From Chloroflexota bacterium (GTDB lineage Bacteria; Chloroflexota; Anaerolineae; Anaerolineales; Villigracilaceae), in NCBI GenBank assembly GCA_016235445.1, contig JACRLB010000029.1, positions 62,001 to 126,000 on the forward strand: DNA of 64,000 nucleotides. Direction: 5' to 3'. Made by a program: the position numbers and the translations under genes. How positions within the stretch are numbered: position 1 is the first letter of the stretch; every line of letters starts with the position of its first letter. Below the pieces are notes generated by a model that saw only the letters and a list, made by a program, of their open reading frames with translations, did not search any database and was not told the origin of the DNA. Of this stretch, positions 58,779 through 64,000 are shown one piece after another.

Positions 58779-59768
58779 TTAGTATTCCCAATTCAGCAAA
58801 ACTTCAAGTGCTTTTACATTTTGTGTGAAGTCGGTTTTTTTATGCGTGGAGAGTTCCATATCCACGGAAACGGCTCCTACTTCAACGGCGTAATCTGCCA
58901 GCGTGCCAGTGAAGACACAGCCTGTGTCGATGGGGGGAAAGGGATAGCCCGTCACTTTGGCGAGCGCTTTTGCAAATGTGATCGAATTTTTTTCCCAGGG
59001 TTCGCCGCCGGGGAATACGCCCAGCGCGGCGCTGTGATAACTGATGAGAGTTTCCACATTATGCGATTGTAGAAAGTACATCACGGCGCGAGTCTCTGGC
59101 TCAGAGCCTGGGCCTGTGCCGCCGGTGGTGGGGCCGTACGCCCAACAGCCGTCGCGGTCCCAGTCTGCGGCCCAGTTGGTGGGGAAGTTGCGGTTTAAGT
59201 CCACGCCGTGGTCGTTGACGCGCCCGTCGATGCCGTGGTCGCGGGCATCGCCGTCGGGGTTGAGATTGCGCAGGATGTACAAGGTCACATCGCTGGGGAC
59301 AATCTCGGGGTGGTTGAAAATATATTGGATCAATTCATCGGCCAGCGCAATCGTATTCCATTCATAGCCGCCGTGAATGCCCGCCACGATCATGCGTTCT
59401 TTTTCGCCACTGCCAAAGGTGTACACCTGAATCGGGCGGCCTGAGACGGAGTACCCGATGGTGGCGACGCGGGCATTTCCATACGTGCCTGCGTTCTTGA
59501 TCACAAACGGCGTTGGCGTATCCACAACGATCATTGTCGAGCGTGGATTGGGCGTAACCGTCGGCAGAAAAAGCGACAACGGATTCGGTGTGAATGTGGC
59601 AGGCAGGGTGGCTGTGTAAACTGGTTCCTGTCCCTGCGGGGCGGCGCGGACGGGTTGCAATGCCCAGTATGCCACCAGCACAAGCGCGATTGCGCCGAGG
59701 CCGATGATGTTCAATGCCCATGCAATTGTGACCCAGTGCGATTCTTTGCGTCGTTTTGGCGCGGGCAT
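58779..59768 (-). CDS. M14 zinc carboxypeptidase, membrane-anchored
   Basis: 329 aa. One N-terminal helix (LNIIGLGAIALVLVAYWAL) and a proline/threonine linker lead to an M14 domain: HGGYEWNT (zinc ligands H132, E136), RNLNPDGDARDHG, VDLNRNFPTNW, a third ligand in LISYHSAALG and catalytic Glu in VSVDMELSTHKKTDF. It resembles gamma-glutamyl or murein peptide carboxypeptidases; it should work outside the cell. The ATG overlaps the cinA stop (TAATG). Confidence 0.9.
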   Translation of the reverse strand: MPAPKRRKESHWVTIAWALNIIGLGAIALVLVAYWALQPVRAAPQGQEPVYTATLPATFTPNPLSLFLPTVTPNPRSTMIVVDTPTPFVIKNAGTYGNARVATIGYSVSGRPIQVYTFGSGEKERMIVAGIHGGYEWNTIALADELIQYIFNHPEIVPSDVTLYILRNLNPDGDARDHGIDGRVNDHGVDLNRNFPTNWAADWDRDGCWAYGPTTGGTGPGSEPETRAVMYFLQSHNVETLISYHSAALGVFPGGEPWEKNSITFAKALAKVTGYPFPPIDTGCVFTGTLADYAVEVGAVSVDMELSTHKKTDFTQNVKALEVLLNWEY

Positions 59769-60922
59769 TATTTCATTTCCTCCAGCGTGGTGCGGAGCCA
59801 GTTCAAAGCCAGGTTCATACTCCAGCGCGGCAGACTGCGCGGCGGGCCGCCGTAGGTGATGCGGTGAGTCTTTTCGCCTTTGGGCGTGATCATTGCCATC
59901 TCTGCGGCGCGCTCTTCAGGGAAGATTGTCACGCCGAGGGCAATGTCTGCTTTTGAGTCTGCCTGGGCGGAGCGTAATGCCTGCATGAGTGAATCAGTTG
60001 TCAGATTAGGGAGAGAGGCGGTGTGCGGCACTTTGCGGGTCAACAGCCCATCGAGTCCGCTTTCTATGGCGGTCAGGGTCAGGCCGCGGGCGGCGACCAT
60101 ATCCAGCACAACTTTTTCAAGTGTATCTTCATCCGTGCCGAAGACGATGCCGCCAAGCCGCCCGCGCACATCGGCTTCAACCTTCGCAATCATTTCATTG
60201 GCTTCGGATTCGCTTTTGGCTTTCGCGGCGATGCGAATATCGACAATGCCGGTATGCGCGGCGAGGCCGACAGTTGGATTGCTGAGCGTTTCAAGGTCTG
60301 CGATCTTTTCATCAATCATGCCTTCGCCGAGACCCGAGCAATGCAGTACGCGGACTTTGATGATCTCATCGAGCTTGAATCTTTTTTGCAAATACGGGAT
60401 GACCGACTCGTGCAGGACGTGTTCCATTTCCTGCGGAACGCCAGGTAGGGAGATGACCGCCCTCACCCCTAGCCCCTCTCCCGAAGGGAGAGGGGAACGT
60501 TCCACAATAAAACACGGCGCGGTGCCGACAGGGTTTTTCAGACCGAGCGCGCCCTTGGGAACATAGGCCTGCCGCTTTTGATTCTCGGAAGGCTTGCGGC
60601 CATAGCGCGCGATGGTTTCAACGACCTGCTCCCAAAGGTCTTCACGAAATTCTGTTTCAACCCCAACGGCTTTTGCAACCGCTTCACGCGTGGGATCATC
60701 GATGGTGGGGCCAAGCCCGCCCGTGGTGATGACGATATCGGCCTGCTCCATCGAATCGCGAATTGCATCGGCGATGCGATCGACGTTATCGCCGATGGTG
60801 ATCGTGCGATATAAATCCACGCCCATACTGCGCAGGGTGCGCGCGATGTAGCGCGTGTTGGTGTCTACAATTTCACCAAGTAAAATTTCCGTTCCAATTG
60901 TGATAATCTCTGCGGATGTCAT
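59768..60922 (-). CDS. cinA: CinA-like protein, molybdopterin-binding domain with decayed amidase domain
   Basis: 384 aa. Residues 1-170 are the MoCF-type domain (AEIITIGTEILLGEIVDTNT, VITTGGLGPTIDDPTREAVA, ISLPGVPQEME). The C-terminal domain aligns in position with PncC but has ESGLDGLLTR where [12 protein letters not shown] should be, and no GxAGPGG, so the amidase is inactive. Within the first domain RSPLPSGEGLGVRA is encoded by a hairpin repeat that occurs between genes elsewhere. The start is MTSAEI at 60922, not 60952. The separate pncC at 7.9 kb could complement it. Confidence 0.88.
   Translation of the reverse strand: MTSAEIITIGTEILLGEIVDTNTRYIARTLRSMGVDLYRTITIGDNVDRIADAIRDSMEQADIVITTGGLGPTIDDPTREAVAKAVGVETEFREDLWEQVVETIARYGRKPSENQKRQAYVPKGALGLKNPVGTAPCFIVERSPLPSGEGLGVRAVISLPGVPQEMEHVLHESVIPYLQKRFKLDEIIKVRVLHCSGLGEGMIDEKIADLETLSNPTVGLAAHTGIVDIRIAAKAKSESEANEMIAKVEADVRGRLGGIVFGTDEDTLEKVVLDMVAARGLTLTAIESGLDGLLTRKVPHTASLPNLTTDSLMQALRSAQADSKADIALGVTIFPEERAAEMAMITPKGEKTHRITYGGPPRSLPRWSMNLALNWLRTTLEEMK
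60460..60499 (-). repeat. Intragenic CTCTCCCGAAGGGAGAG hairpin in cinA
   Basis: CCTCACCCCTAGCCCCTCTC and CCGAAGGGAGAGGGG are nearly identical to the intergenic repeat at 2.52 kb. It is inserted in frame and adds about 13 residues. Confidence 0.85.
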
Positions 60923-61063
60923 TTTTCTCTTTTTTAAACACAACACTTGCACCGCGCTGTCGCGAAGCGTGCAGTGCAGGTGAGGACACGACGCACACGA
61001 AGGGGAAAAGAATCGCGACTTTGAACTTCCTTTGTGACCTTTGTGCCCTTCGTGTTTAATTCT
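60923..61063. repeat. Spacer of CACTTGCACC and ACACGAAGG repeats
   Basis: AAACACAACACTTGCACCGC...GTGCAGTGCAGGTGAGGACA and an ACGAAGGG...CCCTTCGTGTTTAA inverted pair fill the gap between the flavoprotein stop and cinA start. No ORF. Confidence 0.65.
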
Positions 61064-62224
61064 TTAAACTACATTGTACTCTTGAATTAATCTTCCCTCT
61101 TCAAAGCGTTTCAAGTCCAGCGCCGAAACATCCACACTGGAAAATTTTCCATCCAAAATAAATTCGCTCATCAATTTTCCAGAGATCGGCCCGTGCATGA
61201 AACCATGCCCTGAAAACCCCGTGCAAAGCGTGAAGCCGTTTATCTCCGTGCCGCCGTAGATCGGGTGCGCATCGGGCGTCACTTCGTACAGCCCCGCCCA
61301 ATGCGATGCGCGGCTGGCTTTTTCCACGAGCGGCATTCTTTCGATGGCCGCTTCCAAATTCACCAGCTCAAAATCTTCGTCCACAGTTTGGTCGAAGCCA
61401 GGCGTTTCATGCTGGTTGCTCATGCCGATCAACAAGCCTTCGCCTTCGCGATGAAAATATAAAGACTTCGCAAAATCGATCACGAACGGAAAATCCTCGG
61501 GCACTTCTTTCAGCGGATTTGTCGTGAACATCTGCCTGCGCAGGGGGAGGACTGGGATTTCGATGCCCGCCATTTTGCTGATCTGATTTGACCACGGCCC
61601 TGCGACATTAAGTACCGCGCGCGTCTTGATTCCGCCGACGCTTGTTCGCACCTCTTCCACATTCCCTCCGCTGATAGTGATTCCAATCACCTCCGCGCCG
61701 CTGACGGTTTTGACCCCCATCTTTTGCGCCGCGCTGATGTATCCCATCACCACACTGTTCGGGTCAACCGTGCCGTCCTTTTGGTTGAACGTGCCTGCGA
61801 TGGCGTCATCGAATTTCATCAGCGGCAATCGCGCGCGAACTTCATCCCCGCTCAAGAACTGAGTTGGCACACCGAGTTTATTTTGCATTTCTGCATTGTG
61901 CTTGAACCTGGCGGCTTCTTTTTCATTTGTCGCCACGAGCAAATATCCGCACTGCCTGTAGTTGACGTCCTGCCCGATCTCCTCCTTGAAGCGTTCGATC
62001 ATCGGCAAACTTTCAATGGACAACTTGACATTGATCTCTGTCGAGAATTGATAGCGTACCCCGCCCGCGCATCTGCCCGTTGCGCCTGTGCCGAAGAAAT
62101 CCTCTTTTTCAAGCAGGACGATATTTTGCCCAGCGATGCCGCGTTTTGCAAGATGATACGCCGCGCTGGCCCCCATCACGCCGCCCCCGATAATGACAAT
62201 GTCTGCTGTATTTGGTATGTTCAT
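61064..62224 (-). CDS. FAD-dependent amine oxidoreductase (sarcosine oxidase/DadA-like)
   Basis: 386 aa. The dinucleotide fold ADIVIIGGGVMGASAAYHLA, GATGRCAGGVRYQFSTEINV, and the closing GFTLCTGFSGHGFMHGPISG are those of the glycine/sarcosine/D-amino acid oxidase group. It would oxidise an N-methyl or D-amino acid. No partner subunit is adjacent. A hairpin separates it from the liv genes, so it is a different unit on the same strand. Confidence 0.9.
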   Translation of the reverse strand: MNIPNTADIVIIGGGVMGASAAYHLAKRGIAGQNIVLLEKEDFFGTGATGRCAGGVRYQFSTEINVKLSIESLPMIERFKEEIGQDVNYRQCGYLLVATNEKEAARFKHNAEMQNKLGVPTQFLSGDEVRARLPLMKFDDAIAGTFNQKDGTVDPNSVVMGYISAAQKMGVKTVSGAEVIGITISGGNVEEVRTSVGGIKTRAVLNVAGPWSNQISKMAGIEIPVLPLRRQMFTTNPLKEVPEDFPFVIDFAKSLYFHREGEGLLIGMSNQHETPGFDQTVDEDFELVNLEAAIERMPLVEKASRASHWAGLYEVTPDAHPIYGGTEINGFTLCTGFSGHGFMHGPISGKLMSEFILDGKFSSVDVSALDLKRFEEGRLIQEYNVV

Positions 62225-62237
62225 GTTATTTTACAAA

Positions 62238-62274
62238 GAGACCCGCTTTCAGCTTTTGGCAGAAAACGGGTCTC
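62238..62274 (-). terminator. Hairpin after livF
   Basis: GAGACCCG and CGGGTCTC form the stem; the minus-strand tail CTTTGTAAAAT is only weakly T-rich, so it may be a leaky terminator. Confidence 0.65.
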
Positions 62275-62299
62275 ACTTGTCTGTTTGGTTGAAAAGGCG

Positions 62300-63016
62300 C
62301 TAATCGATACCGAGATATGATTTTTGAACCATCTCATTTTTCTTGAGCTTGGCGGCGTCATCGGTGAGGACGATACTGCCAGTCTGGAGCACGTACCCGC
62401 GGTGGGCAATGGAGAGCGCCATGAGGGCATTTTGTTCCACGAGCAAAATCGTGGTGCCCTGCTCGTTCAACTTTTTGATGGTGTCGAAGATCACATCCAC
62501 CAGCACAGGTGCGAGGCCCATGGAGGGTTCGTCGAGCATGAGGATGCGCGGGTTCTGCATGAGTCCGCGCCCGATGGCGAGCATTTGCTGTTCGCCGCCC
62601 GAGAGCGTCCCGCCAAATTGGGAGATGCGTTCCTTCAAACGCGGGAACAGTTCAAAGGTCAGATCGAGGCGGTCTTTGATGATTTTCTGGTCATTGACAG
62701 TGAACGCACCCATCTCCAGATTTTCCTGCACGGTCAATTTGGGGAAGATGCCGCGCCCCTCAGGGACGTGCCCTACACCCTGGCTGACGACGATGTGCGG
62801 TTCGGTGTGGGTGATGTCTTTTCCGTCAAGGTGAACCTTTCCCTCGCGGGCGTGGATGAGGCCTGAAATGGTGCGCAGGGTTGTGCTTTTTCCAGCGCCG
62901 TTGGAGCCAATCAGGGTTACGATCTCGCCTTCTTCCACGTGAAGGGAGATTCCCTGTAAGGCGTGGATATGCCCGTAATAGGAATGGACGTTTGTGAGTT
63001 CAAGTAATTTTCCCAT
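62300..63016 (-). CDS. livF: Branched-chain amino acid ABC transporter ATPase
   Basis: 238 aa. Walker A GSNGAGKST, LSGGEQQMLAIGRGL, Walker B RILMLDEPSMGLAP and VEQNA give an active ABC ATPase; the HIHALQGISLHVEEGEIVTL start and SYLGID end are LivF-like. The start is ATG 63016 with GGAG 8 nt upstream. It lies 10 bp from livG. Confidence 0.93.
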   Translation of the reverse strand: MGKLLELTNVHSYYGHIHALQGISLHVEEGEIVTLIGSNGAGKSTTLRTISGLIHAREGKVHLDGKDITHTEPHIVVSQGVGHVPEGRGIFPKLTVQENLEMGAFTVNDQKIIKDRLDLTFELFPRLKERISQFGGTLSGGEQQMLAIGRGLMQNPRILMLDEPSMGLAPVLVDVIFDTIKKLNEQGTTILLVEQNALMALSIAHRGYVLQTGSIVLTDDAAKLKKNEMVQKSYLGID

Positions 63017-63026
63017 GCGGATTCTC

Positions 63027-63806
63027 CTAGTCCTTCGATGAGGCGGCTTCACGGCCAAGGTAGGCTTCGATCACGCGCTGGTTCTTGCGGATTTCCTGGG
63101 GTGAGCCCTCGGCAATTTTTTCGCCGTAGTCCATTACGGTGATGTGTTCTGAAATGCCCATGACCACGCGCATGTCATGTTCGATGAGCAGGATGGTGAT
63201 TCCCTTTTCATCACGAATGCGGCGGAACAATTTGATTGCGTCTTCGGTCTCGTTCGGGTTCATCCCTGCCGTGGGTTCATCGAGCAGTAACAAGGTCGGG
63301 TTGGCGGCGAGGGCGCGCGCAATTTCGATGCGGCGTTGTCCGCCGTAGGGCAGGTTGCGGGCCAGTTCATTCCCAACATTTTTCAAGCCGACATATTCCA
63401 TCAGGTCGCTTGCTTTTTGTTCCGCCTCTTTTTCCTCGGCATGGAATTTTTTCGAGCGGAAGAGTGCATCGAGGGCGTTTTGCTTTAATCGGATGTGCAT
63501 TCCAACAAGAATGTTCTCGATTACCGTCATGCTTCCGAATAAACGGATATTTTGGAATGTGCGGGATATGCCGCGCGCCGAGACCTGGTCTGGCCGCAGG
63601 CCGATGAGCGAATGATCTTTGAACATGATCTCGCCCTCCTCCGGCCTGTAGATTCCGGTGAGGCTGTTGAAGAAGGTTGTCTTCCCCGCGCCATTGGGGC
63701 CGATAATGCTGACAATGTGCCCTTCATCCACGGAGAAGGTCATCTTGTTGACGGCAACAAGGCCGCCGAAGCGTTTTATAACATTGGTTGTTTGCAGGAG
63801 GCTCAT
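63027..63806 (-). CDS. livG: Branched-chain amino acid ABC transporter ATPase
   Basis: 259 aa. Walker A GPNGAGKTT, GISRTFQNIRLFGSMTVIEN (LivG-specific loop), LPYGGQRRIEIARAL, Walker B LLLDEPTAGMNP. It pairs with LivF to drive uptake of branched-chain or related amino acids. Branched-chain acids could feed the Vor-type oxidoreductase (inference). Confidence 0.94.
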   Translation of the reverse strand: MSLLQTTNVIKRFGGLVAVNKMTFSVDEGHIVSIIGPNGAGKTTFFNSLTGIYRPEEGEIMFKDHSLIGLRPDQVSARGISRTFQNIRLFGSMTVIENILVGMHIRLKQNALDALFRSKKFHAEEKEAEQKASDLMEYVGLKNVGNELARNLPYGGQRRIEIARALAANPTLLLLDEPTAGMNPNETEDAIKLFRRIRDEKGITILLIEHDMRVVMGISEHITVMDYGEKIAEGSPQEIRKNQRVIEAYLGREAASSKD

Positions 63807-63819
63807 AAGTCACTTCCAC

Positions 63820-64000
63820 CTATTCTTTGTCTTCGACGAGTTCGCGTTTACGGCGCTCGGCGGGGATGAGGCCTGACGGGCGGAATATCATCATTACAAC
63901 CAGGATGATGCCGAAAACGAGTTTTTGATATTTGGCTGGGTCCAACTGGTTGGAAAGGTCCTTCCAGGCAAAATTTATGATCGGGATGACAGCGTCGCTT
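63820..64000 (-). CDS. livM: Branched-chain amino acid ABC permease, C-terminal fragment
   Basis: The last 59 codons read LDPAKYQKLVFGIILVVMMI then FRPSGLIPAERRKRELVEDK, the usual end of LivM with its final helix and basic tail. The gene continues past the window edge. The stop is 14 bp before livG, so it is part of the same operon. Confidence 0.85.
   Translation of the reverse strand, partial: SDAVIPIINFAWKDLSNQLDPAKYQKLVFGIILVVMMIFRPSGLIPAERRKRELVEDKE

Overview
The window looks like a chromosomal segment of a Chloroflexota bacterium, most likely class Anaerolineae. This is inference from gene style, with no database search: a MoxR/DUF58 pair, a baseplate-J-like membrane protein beside RuvX, lipoproteins with DUF11, LysM and BNR repeats, an M50 peptidase fused to TPRs, a Vor-type ketoacid:ferredoxin oxidoreductase, and intergenic DNA packed with hairpin repeats. 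No rRNA, tRNA, CRISPR array, prophage or transposase gene was recognised.

Layout. 1-3.8 kb: end of a MoxR ATPase, a DUF58 protein with a reiterated 5' end, two paralogous membrane proteins and a DUF309 protein. 3.8-18.6 kb: housekeeping and envelope genes (P-loop kinase, class III aminotransferase, Ser/Thr kinase, pncC, mltG, ruvX, baseplate-J-like protein, cysteine desulfurase, HhH coiled-coil membrane protein, phosphohexomutase, tatD, polyprenyl synthase, DUF177). 18.7-23.7 kb: a hybrid histidine kinase followed by a receiver-CpaE protein. 24.3-26.9 kb: metG, then a two-gene insertion (antitoxin-like plus retropepsin-like) ending in a second copy of the metG tail. 27-36 kb: accessory region of lipoproteins, small membrane proteins, a VOC protein and an AraC regulator. 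36.1-39.8 kb: split NAD synthetase interrupted by a HEPN/MNT pair, then an MFS transporter. 40-47 kb: methyltransferase, acyltransferase, clpS, aldo/keto reductase and the Vor operon. 47.5-53.4 kb: thiolase, BNR lipoprotein, CBS protein, RNase H, M50-TPR, isochorismatase-like hydrolase. 53.7-54.9 kb: arsM and arsR with matching operators. 55-61 kb: a membrane protein, an amidohydrolase-CYTH fusion, a frameshifted DUF4258/DUF2283 pair, an M14 peptidase and a CinA with a decayed second domain. 61-64 kb: an amine-oxidase-like flavoprotein and livF, livG and livM.

The strongest theme is repeat biology. At least ten hairpin families are present. Three of them (131 bp, about 160-180 bp, about 107 bp) have terminal inverted repeats and 8-bp target duplications, so they look like MITEs moved by machinery encoded elsewhere; one copy is nested inside another element. 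Hairpin repeats also lie in frame inside proteins (CinA, MetG, the DUF309 protein, the M50-TPR C-terminus), much as Rickettsia palindromic elements do. The most unusual single locus is the metG 3' end, where an inserted gene pair is followed by a second in-frame metG tail that differs almost only at synonymous sites.
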